Positions 9,406 through 18,200 of a stretch of 34,772 nt of DNA are shown in pieces (within the stretch, counting starts at the first letter, position 1; every line of letters begins with the position of its first letter). The translations under genes and the position numbers were made by a program. Location: positions 1 through 34,772 of the forward strand of contig JAUWMQ010000015.1 in the NCBI GenBank assembly GCA_030613065.1. Direction: 5' to 3'. The notes under the pieces were generated by a model. That model was not told the DNA's origin, made no database searches, and saw nothing but the letters and a program-made list of their open reading frames with translations. Source of the stretch: Candidatus Aegiribacteria sp. Lineage in GTDB: Bacteria; Fermentibacterota; Fermentibacteria; Fermentibacterales; JCC-6.

Positions 9406-10263
9406 ATGTACCAGATCCTGCACAAGGAAAAACTTGGCCCGGATATATACCTGTACAGATTCCTGGCGCCCGATGTAGCCAGATATAGAAAACCTGGTCA
9501 GTTCGTTATTGTTCGGATCAGTGAGAGCGGAGAGAGAATTCCTATAACAATAGCCGATGTTGATGCCGAAGAGGGCAGCATTACCCTTATCATCCAGGCA
9601 GTTGGTAAAACAACCCTGCAGATGGCTCAGATGAAGAAGGGTGATTTCATACCGACCCTGACAGGTCCACTGGGCGAACCCACGCATATTGAAAAAGTCG
9701 GGAGGGTTCTCTGTGTAGGGGGGGGGATCGGTATCGCCCCGCTTTATCCTGTAGCAAAAGCAATGAAAGAGATCGGTAACCATGTCACCAGCATACTCGG
9801 AGCAAGATCTTCCCACCTGCTCATACTTACAGACCTTATGAAGGAAGCAAGCGACGAGCTCCTAATAACTACTGATGACGGGTCGGAAGGCCAGAAGGGC
9901 CTGGTAACCGATGCAATAAGAAATCTCGTAGATAACGGTGAAAAGTTCGATCAATGCATCGCAATGGGGCCGCCGATCATGATGAAATTCGTCTGCATTC
10001 TTACAGAAGAGCTTGGAATTCCAACAATTGTAAGTCTTAACCCGATCATGGTTGATGGAACAGGAATGTGCGGCTGCTGCAGGGTAACAGTAGGTGACTC
10101 CGTGAAATTCGCCTGTATTGACGGGCCGGAATTCGACGGACACAAGGTTGACTTTGATGAACTGATGGCGCGCCTTGCCACATACAGATCCGAAGAGAAG
10201 GACGCGCTTGAACGTTATTCCTCCCATGCAGGCTGCAGACTTGACAGTGGGGGTTCACAATGA
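9406..10263 (+). CDS. nfnA: NADH-dependent ferredoxin:NADP+ oxidoreductase subunit A (NfnA)
   Basis: A 285-residue flavoprotein, the small subunit of the Nfn transhydrogenase (also called sulfide dehydrogenase subunit beta). Nfn couples NADH and reduced ferredoxin oxidation to reduction of two NADP+, or the reverse. Domains: FAD-binding barrel (1-95; RKPGQFVIVR, then RIPITIAD), NAD-binding (100-215; CVGGGIGIAPLYPVAKAM), and a C-terminal [2Fe-2S] region with Asp218, Cys222, Cys225 and Cys237. That Asp-plus-three-Cys pattern is characteristic of Nfn. The ATG follows GGAGGATGTAA. Its stop overlaps the nfnB start by four bases (ATGA), which indicates tight coupling. A homologous dihydroorotate dehydrogenase electron-transfer subunit is the alternative, ruled out by the partner. 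Confidence 0.93.
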   Translation: MYQILHKEKLGPDIYLYRFLAPDVARYRKPGQFVIVRISESGERIPITIADVDAEEGSITLIIQAVGKTTLQMAQMKKGDFIPTLTGPLGEPTHIEKVGRVLCVGGGIGIAPLYPVAKAMKEIGNHVTSILGARSSHLLILTDLMKEASDELLITTDDGSEGQKGLVTDAIRNLVDNGEKFDQCIAMGPPIMMKFVCILTEELGIPTIVSLNPIMVDGTGMCGCCRVTVGDSVKFACIDGPEFDGHKVDFDELMARLATYRSEEKDALERYSSHAGCRLDSGGSQ

Positions 10264-11723
10264 ACGCCAAGGAAAGAATGCAGATACCGCCCGTTGATAT
10301 GCCGGAACAGGACCCGAAGGAGCGGGTGAATAACCTGGATGAAGTGCCTCTTGGATACACTCCCGAAATGGCCATGCTGGAGGCAAAAAGATGCATTCAG
10401 TGCAAAACAGCGTTCTGTGTAGAAGGCTGCCCGGTGGGTATCGATATCCCCGGTTTCATTAAACTCATTGAAGCAGGAGACTTCCAGGGTGCTGTCAGAA
10501 AGATGAAGGAGAGGAATCTTCTTCCCGCCGTATGCGGAAGAGTCTGCCCTCAGGAAGAGCAGTGTCAGCTGTTCTGTAGTATCGGCAAGGCCAGAAAGGA
10601 TCCCTGTAAATCGGTGATGATAGGTAAACTCGAACGGTTTATCGCCGACTGGGAAAGGGAACAGGGAGAGTGCGAAGAGCCTGCCGCGGTGAAGCCTTCT
10701 GGCAGAAGAGTTGCCGTAATTGGTGCGGGTCCCGCCGGCCTGACCGTTGCTGGAGATCTTATCAAGTTCGGTCATGAGGTTATCGTTTTCGAAGCGCTTC
10801 ATAAAGCAGGTGGGGTTCTGGTCTACGGAATTCCTGAGTTCAGGCTTCCCAAGAAGATAGTACAGAGCGAGGTGGATTACCTGGAGAAGCTTGGTGTAGA
10901 GTTCCGTTACGACTATGTGATAGGAAAGACCATACCGGTATGGAAAATTGTTGATGATTATGATGCGGTATTCATAGGAACCGGTGCCGGTCTTCCAAGG
11001 TTCATGAGAGTTGATGGAGAGAACCTGCTCGGGGTTCTTTCGGCAAACGAGTATCTCACGCGGGCGAATCTGATGAAAGCCTACGATTTCCCAAAGACTG
11101 ATACACCTATAGTAAAGGGTAAAAAAGTAATAACTGTCGGCGGCGGTAACGTAGCAATGGACTGCGCTCGAACCGCTCTCCGAATGGGAGCTGAGAAATC
11201 GCTTATCGTCTACAGGAGAGCGGAGGAACAGATGCCCGCAAGGCTGGAGGAGATTCACCACGCGAAGGAAGAGGGAGTGGAGTTCCATCTTCTGCAGAAT
11301 CCTGTGCGCCTTGTGGGTAACGAGAAGGGATGGATAAGTGGAGCCGAGCTAATAAAGATGGAACTGGGTGAACCTGATTCGTCGGGAAGAAGACGGCCTG
11401 TTCCGATCGTTGGAAGTGAGTTCATCGAGGATACCGATGCATTGATCGTTGCCATCGGGAACAGCCCCAACCCGCTTGTACCCAATTGTTTTCCCGATCT
11501 TGAAGTGACCAGGTGGGGCGGTATCGTTGTTAACGAGATAACCGGTCAGACATCGGTTCCCGGTGTATTCGCGGGAGGTGATATCGTTCTGGGTGCAGCA
11601 ACCGTGATACTGGCAATGGGGCATGGTAGAAGAGCTGCCAGAGCAATGAACCTGTATCTCAGTTCAGGTCGGTGGGTTGATCTGGACAGTGCTCTGGATC
11701 TTTGCAGGGCGGAAGTTCACTGA
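10260..11723 (+). CDS. nfnB: NADH-dependent ferredoxin:NADP+ oxidoreductase subunit B (NfnB, GltD-like)
   Basis: A 487-residue large subunit of Nfn, commonly annotated glutamate synthase small chain. The N-terminal ferredoxin-like helical domain carries Cys45, Cys48, Cys53 and Cys57 (CIQCKTAFCVEGCPVG) and a second set, VCGRVCPQEEQCQLFC, for two [4Fe-4S] clusters. Then come the FAD fingerprint GAGPAGLTVAGDL and the NADPH fold VGGGNVAMDCARTA, ending with VFAGGDIVLGAATV, which contacts FAD. In Nfn this FAD is the bifurcation site. Without a GltB large chain beside it, and fused in an operon with nfnA, a glutamate synthase role is unlikely. A paralogous GltD module occurs inside the protein encoded at 15241-18906. 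Confidence 0.94.
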   Translation: MNAKERMQIPPVDMPEQDPKERVNNLDEVPLGYTPEMAMLEAKRCIQCKTAFCVEGCPVGIDIPGFIKLIEAGDFQGAVRKMKERNLLPAVCGRVCPQEEQCQLFCSIGKARKDPCKSVMIGKLERFIADWEREQGECEEPAAVKPSGRRVAVIGAGPAGLTVAGDLIKFGHEVIVFEALHKAGGVLVYGIPEFRLPKKIVQSEVDYLEKLGVEFRYDYVIGKTIPVWKIVDDYDAVFIGTGAGLPRFMRVDGENLLGVLSANEYLTRANLMKAYDFPKTDTPIVKGKKVITVGGGNVAMDCARTALRMGAEKSLIVYRRAEEQMPARLEEIHHAKEEGVEFHLLQNPVRLVGNEKGWISGAELIKMELGEPDSSGRRRPVPIVGSEFIEDTDALIVAIGNSPNPLVPNCFPDLEVTRWGGIVVNEITGQTSVPGVFAGGDIVLGAATVILAMGHGRRAARAMNLYLSSGRWVDLDSALDLCRAEVH

Positions 11724-11807
11724 AATGGTAGTGTTCTTGACTTTGTTGACGATGGAAAGTAACGTTCCACATCTTTTGGAAATCAGGACGAATAGAGGAG
11801 GCATCAA

Positions 11808-12794
11808 TTGAAAGGCCGCATATTAATTATCGATGACGAGGCGGAGATCCGTCGAAATCTCACCATTGGTCTAACTCAGGAGGATTACTCTGCAGTTGCC
11901 TGTCCGGATGGCATTTCCGCGATTCATGAACTGAACCAGGCCAGAGAAAATGGTATATCCTACGATTATCTTGTCACCGACATATTCATGCCGGATATAG
12001 ACGGTCTCAAGATACTGAAGGTCATAAAGAACCAGTATCCCGACCTTCCAGTTCTTGTAATAACCGGTTTCGGTGATGAAAGACTGATGCTCACCGCGCT
12101 TTCCGAGCATAACACCGGATATCTTGACAAGCCCTTCGAGATATCTGAGCTTGTTAATGCACTGGAAGAGCTCTCGCCAGGGAAGACCGCTACAGAAATT
12201 TCCGAAGAAGCTATCGATGGCGGCATGAGGGAATCTGTGAGCGGCTATCTTACAGTCAAGATAACCGAACCGGACAGAAGCATGGAAATCTACGATTCCC
12301 TTTACAGAATGGATGGTATCCAGTCATGTGATGCCGTCAGAGGAGATTTCGATATCATACTCCTGGTGCAGGCTTCTTCCACATCTGAAATACAGGAAAT
12401 ATTCAGCAGGATCAAGAATATGGATGGCATCGAAGTTGTCTCCATGTCCCAGGTTGAGCGTCCGAAACTCGATAGAGATGTTGACCAGTTCATTGAGACG
12501 TATCAGCATGCAGTGAAGCATGGTGCCCAGGCTGATGCCAGAAGGCAGCCGGGAACTATGAGTTATATTATCGTTGACATTGATCCCGATGCGATACAGC
12601 AGATATTCACCACAGTGTTCTTCATTGATGAGGTGCTATTCTGCGATGTAATCGAAGGTGGCAGTAAACTGGTGGGAATGATCACTGGCCACGGTGCAAT
12701 GGGTAAAACACCTCGGATTATTCAGAAGCTCAATCAGATAGACGGTGTACTCAGAGTTCGCGAAGCGAAAGTCATCAAGCTTATCGATGACTGA
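11808..12794 (+). CDS. Response regulator with two Lrp/AsnC-type RAM modules
   Basis: A 328-residue protein: receiver domain (1-125) with IIDDEAE acidic pair, phosphoacceptor Asp58 (YLVTDIFMPDIDG) and Lys in LDKPFE, followed by two regions that resemble the ligand-binding RAM domain of Lrp/AsnC regulators (about 143-215 and 245-328). The first is convincing: TVKITEPDRSMEIYDSL, then DGIQSCDAVRGDFDIILLV and a final IKNMDGIEVVSM. The second is more divergent. There is no helix-turn-helix, so it probably works by protein contact or small-molecule sensing rather than DNA binding. It starts at TTG, well supported by GAGGAGG seven bases upstream. It sits between nfnAB and the NuoEFG-like genes in the same orientation, so it may sense a metabolite tied to this redox block. 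No kinase is adjacent. Confidence 0.8.
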   Translation: MKGRILIIDDEAEIRRNLTIGLTQEDYSAVACPDGISAIHELNQARENGISYDYLVTDIFMPDIDGLKILKVIKNQYPDLPVLVITGFGDERLMLTALSEHNTGYLDKPFEISELVNALEELSPGKTATEISEEAIDGGMRESVSGYLTVKITEPDRSMEIYDSLYRMDGIQSCDAVRGDFDIILLVQASSTSEIQEIFSRIKNMDGIEVVSMSQVERPKLDRDVDQFIETYQHAVKHGAQADARRQPGTMSYIIVDIDPDAIQQIFTTVFFIDEVLFCDVIEGGSKLVGMITGHGAMGKTPRIIQKLNQIDGVLRVREAKVIKLIDD

Positions 12795-12888
12795 TACTCT
12801 TCTTACTTTACAGAGGAACAGTGAAACCATGTTGTTTACACTGATTCCTGCACTTGAGAAATAATGATCAATGTGCGTGAAGGGAGTG

Positions 12889-13404
12889 ATGAAAACGGCT
12901 GCAAAACAGGAGAATTTCAACTATAGACTGTGGAGATATGATGGAGCCCCCGGGGAACTGATACCTCTTCTGCAGTCTGCCCAGGAACACTTCGGGTATA
13001 TCCCAAGACGTGCGATCAACTATATAGCAGGAGTCACAGGTATACCTGAATCCGATATCTACGGAGTTATTACATTTTATAGCCAGTTCAGGCTGAGTCC
13101 AATGGGCAGATACGTCATCAGGGTATGTGTGGGAACGGCGTGCCATGTATCGGGAGCGAAACAGATAAGAGAAACCGTAGAGGATGAGCTGGGTATCGAA
13201 GTTGGCGATACTACGGATGACGGATTGTTCACTCTGAATACAGTGGCATGTATAGGGTGCTGTTCACTTGCACCGGTCATAATGATCAACGACGATACTC
13301 ACGGCAGCCTCACCCCCGCCTCGGTCCGGAAGATACTTCGCAATTACAGAAAGAAGGCCGCAGTAAGCGCCGATTCCGTCGCAGTGACTTCCGAGGGTGT
13401 CTGA
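12889..13404 (+). CDS. nuoE: NuoE/HydC-like [2Fe-2S] subunit of a bifurcating complex
   Basis: The 24-kDa NuoE-type thioredoxin-like ferredoxin. Cys pattern C-x4-C (CVGTAC) and C-x3-C (CIGCC, followed by SLAP) binds one [2Fe-2S] cluster. The N-terminal helical domain has LIPLLQSAQEHFGYIP, standard for the family. In HydABC, Hnd and Stn complexes this subunit pairs with the NuoF-like chain. The start could be ATG 12871 (177 residues, no ribosome site) or ATG 12889 (171 residues, GAAGGGAG close upstream); I prefer the latter. The C-terminal 15 residues are unstructured. It is 45 bases before the NuoF-like gene. Confidence 0.9.
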   Translation: MKTAAKQENFNYRLWRYDGAPGELIPLLQSAQEHFGYIPRRAINYIAGVTGIPESDIYGVITFYSQFRLSPMGRYVIRVCVGTACHVSGAKQIRETVEDELGIEVGDTTDDGLFTLNTVACIGCCSLAPVIMINDDTHGSLTPASVRKILRNYRKKAAVSADSVAVTSEGV

Positions 13405-13449
13405 TAATCTGATGAAAGATCCTTTTGTGAAAAATGTCTGGAGCAATGT

Positions 13450-15231
13450 ATGAAGAAAATAGTAGTAGGAATGGGTACTTGTGGTTTATCCGCTGGAGCA
13501 CAGGCGACTTACGACAGGCTTCGAGAGCTTGCGGAAGCTAACTCTGATGTATGCATGCTCACCAGAACAGGTTGCATCGGTATGTGTTACAGAGAGCCTC
13601 TGATTGAAATTAGAGAAGGGGACAGCAGAGTATTCTACGGCGGAGTAAATCCGGAGTCCGCAGAGGAGATCTTCAGTAAGCACGTTCTCTGTAACGAAAT
13701 AATAGATGATGATAACCTCGTTTATGTCTGCGGACCGGATGGGAATACCTCCGGTTCTGAGTGTGCATTTCTTGATCTGCAGGAGAGAATCGTACTTCGC
13801 AATTGCGGCACTATAGATCCTGAATCGATAAAAGACTATGAGGACGCTGGTGGCTATCAGGGGTTAAGAAAGGCTCTTACGGAAATGACCCCTTCAGAGA
13901 TAATCCAGACCATCAAGGATTCGGGCCTGCGAGGGCGGGGGGGTGCCGGATTCCCAACCGGTCTGAAATGGTCCTTCGCAGCCGCGAATGAGGGAGAACA
14001 GAAATACGTAGTCTGCAACGCTGATGAGGGTGACCCCGGAGCGTTCATGGACAGATCTGTTCTTGAGGGTGACCCCCACGCAATTCTTGAAGGCATGATC
14101 ATATGCGCCAGGGCTATCGGAGCGACATTCGGATATATCTATTGCAGAGCCGAGTATCCTCTGGCTATTCACAGGCTGGAAATCGCCATTTCGGAAGCCA
14201 GAGAACGGGGTTACTTAGGAACGAATATCATCGGTAGCGGTTTCGATTTTGACCTGAAAATAAAGCAGGGGGCTGGAGCGTTCGTATGCGGAGAAGAAAC
14301 TGCATTGTTCGCATCTATCGAAGGAGAACGCGGGATGCCCCGTATACGCCCGCCATTTCCTGCGGAGAAGGGACTATGGCAGAAGCCTACCAATAATAAC
14401 AACGTCGAAACCTTTGCAAATGTACCCTGGATAATATGCAACGGTGCAGGAGCCTTCACGGCGTTCGGAACGGAAAAAAGCCCCGGAACCAAGGTTTTCG
14501 CACTTGCCGGGAAAGTGGTTCATGGAGGGCTGGCTGAAGTTCCAATAGGTACAACAATTGAGGATCTCGTTTTCAAGATAGGTGGAGGCATTAAGGAAGG
14601 GAAGAAATTCAAGGCTGTTCAGATGGGCGGCCCCTCAGGAGGCTGTATCCCGGCTGAAATGAAGAATACTCCTGTAGACTTTGAGTCTATTCCTGCCACA
14701 GGCGCTATCATGGGCTCTGGCGGTATGGTCGTTATGGATGAGGACATATGCATGGTCGAGATTGCAAGGTTCTTCCTCGATTTTACGCAGAAAGAATCAT
14801 GCGGAAAATGCACTTTCTGCAGGATAGGGACCCTGAGAATGCTTGAGATTCTTGAAAGACTTACCAGAGGAGAGGGTGAGCCGGAGGACATTGAGAAACT
14901 CGAGCAATTGTCGATCCAGATAAAGGAAGCAAGCCTCTGCGGGTTGGGGCAAACCGCCCCTAACCCGGTACAGACTACGATCCGCTATTACCTGGACGAG
15001 TACAAGGCCCATATTTACGACCAGAAATGTCCTGCCGGTGAATGTCAGGCGCTTGTGGAATTCTATATTATTCCGGATAAGTGTGTCGGGTGTACTCTCT
15101 GTGCGAAGAACTGTCCCGTCGATGCCATTTCAGGCAAAGTTAAAGAAGTTCATGTAATTAACATCGAAGCCTGCGTTAATTGCGGCAAGTGTATAACAAG
15201 CTGCAACTTCGGCGCAGTAATTACAAGGTAG
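13450..15231 (+). CDS. nuoF: NuoF/HydB-like NADH- and FMN-binding subunit
   Basis: A 593-residue chain built like HydB of electron-bifurcating enzymes, not like respiratory NuoF (about 430 residues). Order: thioredoxin-like [2Fe-2S] domain (1-85, GTCGLSAGA, TGCIGMC), FMN/NADH core with GLRGRGGAGFPTGLKW and CNADEGDPGAFMDR, the SLBB region, the N3-type [4Fe-4S] motif CGKCTFC plus a later Cys (SLCGLGQTAPNP), and a C-terminal two-cluster ferredoxin, CVGCTLCAKNCP and CVNCGKCITSC. The family oxidises or reduces NAD(H) at the FMN, which is proposed to be the bifurcation site in this class. TGGAG precedes the ATG. Only nine bases separate it from the next gene, so the two subunits are surely co-translated. 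Confidence 0.93.
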   Translation: MKKIVVGMGTCGLSAGAQATYDRLRELAEANSDVCMLTRTGCIGMCYREPLIEIREGDSRVFYGGVNPESAEEIFSKHVLCNEIIDDDNLVYVCGPDGNTSGSECAFLDLQERIVLRNCGTIDPESIKDYEDAGGYQGLRKALTEMTPSEIIQTIKDSGLRGRGGAGFPTGLKWSFAAANEGEQKYVVCNADEGDPGAFMDRSVLEGDPHAILEGMIICARAIGATFGYIYCRAEYPLAIHRLEIAISEARERGYLGTNIIGSGFDFDLKIKQGAGAFVCGEETALFASIEGERGMPRIRPPFPAEKGLWQKPTNNNNVETFANVPWIICNGAGAFTAFGTEKSPGTKVFALAGKVVHGGLAEVPIGTTIEDLVFKIGGGIKEGKKFKAVQMGGPSGGCIPAEMKNTPVDFESIPATGAIMGSGGMVVMDEDICMVEIARFFLDFTQKESCGKCTFCRIGTLRMLEILERLTRGEGEPEDIEKLEQLSIQIKEASLCGLGQTAPNPVQTTIRYYLDEYKAHIYDQKCPAGECQALVEFYIIPDKCVGCTLCAKNCPVDAISGKVKEVHVINIEACVNCGKCITSCNFGAVITR

Positions 15232-15240
15232 GAGCGGCCA

Positions 15241-18200
15241 ATGGATAAGATCAGAGTTTTGATCAACGGTAAGGAAATCGAGGCCGCTCCAGGGAAGACT
15301 ATTCTTGAAGTGGTCCATGGGAATGAATTGGACATTATCCCAACCCTTTGCCACTCACAGGAGCTTGAACCGTACGGTTCCTGTTTCGTATGTGTTGTAC
15401 AGGTAAAGGGCAGAGGTAACCTGGTTCCAGCTTGCGCCACACGCATTTCTCCCGATATGGAAATTGAAACCCGGAACGAAAGGATCATGGCATCGAGGAA
15501 AACAGCTCTGGAACTGCTGCTTTCAAACCATTACGCTGACTGCATATCCCCCTGCATGGAAGGTTGCCCTGCAGGCGTTGACGCCCAGGGATACATAGCT
15601 CTATCTGCAATGGGGCAATACCAGAGCGCGGTTGACCTTATTCGGGAGAAGAACCCCCTTCCCGCCATGTGTGCACGCGTATGTGTCCGCAAGTGCGAGG
15701 ATGAGTGCAGGCGAATGGATATAGATGCTCCAGTAGCCATTAATAACATCAAGAGATTCGTTTCGGATTCATCGAAAGCGTACGATAGTGAACCTGAATG
15801 CGCTCCTGATACGGGAAAAACTGTCGGAATTATAGGATCTGGACCTGCAGGTCTTACGGCAGCGTGGTTCCTGGGCAGAAGCGGGATAAAACCTGTTATT
15901 TACGAAGCAAAAGAGCGTACCGGAGGAATGCTGCGTTACGGTATTCCCGAGTACAGGCTCCCCGACGAGGTCCTGGACAGAGAGGTTGAGTACATCTGCC
16001 GTACCGGTGCGGAGATCAGATGCGGCGTCCGTGTTGGAAAAGATGTGACCCTCGATGAATTGAGGGAAAAGCATGACGCTGTCTTTGTGGGTCCCGGGGC
16101 ATGGACGGGAAAAGCCATGCGGGTTGAAGGTGAATTTGATACAGAAGGCGTTGTAACCGGTGCGGATTTTCTTGTTGAAAAAGCTGACGATCCTGAGCCA
16201 CTTTCCGGTACAGTTGTTGTTGTTGGCGGAGGCAATACCGCTATGGATGCCGCCCGGGTGGCATGGAGGCTTAATGCCGATAAGGTTATCGTTCTCTACA
16301 GGAGAACCAGAGCTGAAATGCCTGCAGATAAGATGGAGATCGAAGATTGCCTGGAAGAAGGTATAGAAATAATGGAGCTGGCTGCTCCAACTGGAATCAT
16401 AAAGAAGAACGGCATAATCAGTGCTCTGCACTGCCAGCGGATGAAGCTCGGTGAGCCGGATGATTCCGGAAGACGTCGTCCCGTTCCGATAGAGGGTGCG
16501 GAATTCGACCTTCCCTGCGACCTTGCTATTTCAGCCATTGGTCAGAATACCGTTCTCGAGGGTCTTGTAGATACGGATAATGGTGAACTGGATCTTACAA
16601 GGTGGAATACCTACATCATCGATGCAGGAACAATGAAAACCAATATCGAGGGTGTATTTGCAGGAGGAGATGCGGCTGATGACGGACCCACCGTTGCCAT
16701 CGACGCGATCAGGGACGGGCAGAAAGCTGCAAAAGCAATAGAAGCCTGGCTTCTGAACGAGGAACTTGAACCTGAATCCTTCGTTGTTAACAAGGAGTTC
16801 TGGTCAAAACCGGGTAAGGCGGAACTCGGTGATGTCAAGGAATCACCTCGTCACGAAGTTCATCAGATAGATGTAGATGACAGGCGCAACAATTTCCTGG
16901 AAGTGGCAACAGGTTTTGAACCCGAGGATAATGACCACGAATGCGATCGCTGTCTTTCATGCGGCTGCGTAAGATTCGATGATTGTGATCTCAGGCTTTA
17001 CGCAGAGGAATACGGCGTGGATATGGAGCATTTCAAGGGTTACGTGCGAAAGCACAAGGTTGATGATCGCCACCCGTATATCTCCTACGATCCGAACAAG
17101 TGTATTCTCTGCGCGAGGTGCATCAGGACCTGCGCGAGAGTGCTGCCTGTTTCGGCTATCGGATTTGTAGGCAGGGGTTTCAGAACGGAAATGCGTCCTG
17201 CCATGAATGATCCTCTCGTTTCCACTAGCTGCGTTAGCTGCGGTAACTGTATTGACGCCTGTCCGACGGGAGCCCTTACAGTGAAATACCCGTTTGCCGG
17301 AAGAGCCTGCCTTGAAACCTCTGACGTAATAACCCACTGCGGTTTCTGCTCTCTCGGTTGTGAGATCCTCGTAAGATCCTTCGGTGTTGGAAGGTATTTC
17401 GTAGCATCTTCCGGAATTCCGGGAGAGTATCTGTGCAGATACGGCAGGTTCGGACAGGAGTATTTCATCAAGCAGGATAGGTTCAGGGGTCCGGCCATGA
17501 AGGATGGTTACTCCTACAGTCCGGTGACTGCAGAGGAGGCGAACGGGAGAATAGTAGAGTCCCTGAAACAGATGGCAGATGAGCATGGCCCTGAAAGTGT
17601 TGCTGTCTTCGTATCCCCAGAACTTACAAATGAGGAACTCTTCCTTGCAGGAAGAATCGCAAGGGAGGGGATAGGGACTAACAACATCGGCTCACTCGCA
17701 ATTCTCTCAGGCGGGGGCCGTAGCGGTGTGCTGGATCCTGCATTTGGATTTACGGCTTCCACAGCAGATAGAAGCTGCCTTGATAATGCTGATCTGATCA
17801 TCTGCAACAATACATCACTTCAATCCGATCATCTGATACTTGCTGTGGATGTTATCGGGGCTGTTAAGGACGGGGCGAAGCTTATCGTTTCGAACTCGGC
17901 CCTTGACTCTATGGATCAGCACCTTTCCGCCCTGGCAGTAGATCCCATGAGAGGTAGAGCATCTATCTTCTGGAATGCTGTTATGCAGGTCCTCATAGAT
18001 GATGGAGATGTCTCTCCGGTAGACATCGATGGAGGCGAAGCGTTCCTTATGAACAGGGAGGTTTCCATAGAGCTGGCAGCTGCCAGATCCGGAGCGGAAG
18101 AATCGGATATATATGAAACGGCTGAGCTTATCCGCCATTCTGGAAACATTGTTTTCATCCACAGCCCGGACAGAGCACAGGGCTCATCACCCGATGATAT

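Noticed and set aside
10215-11288. Long open frame on the minus strand opposite nfnB (357 codons)
   Set aside because: Fully overlaps a clear NfnB; the translation has no recognised domain and is an antisense shadow of the codon bias.
10260-11723. Glutamate synthase small chain
   Set aside because: No large chain nearby; overlapping nfnA with the Asp-Cys3 cluster pattern identifies Nfn instead.
15769-16431. Open frame on the minus strand opposite the GltD module (220 codons)
   Set aside because: No ribosome site, no domain, and it lies entirely within a well-supported gene on the other strand.
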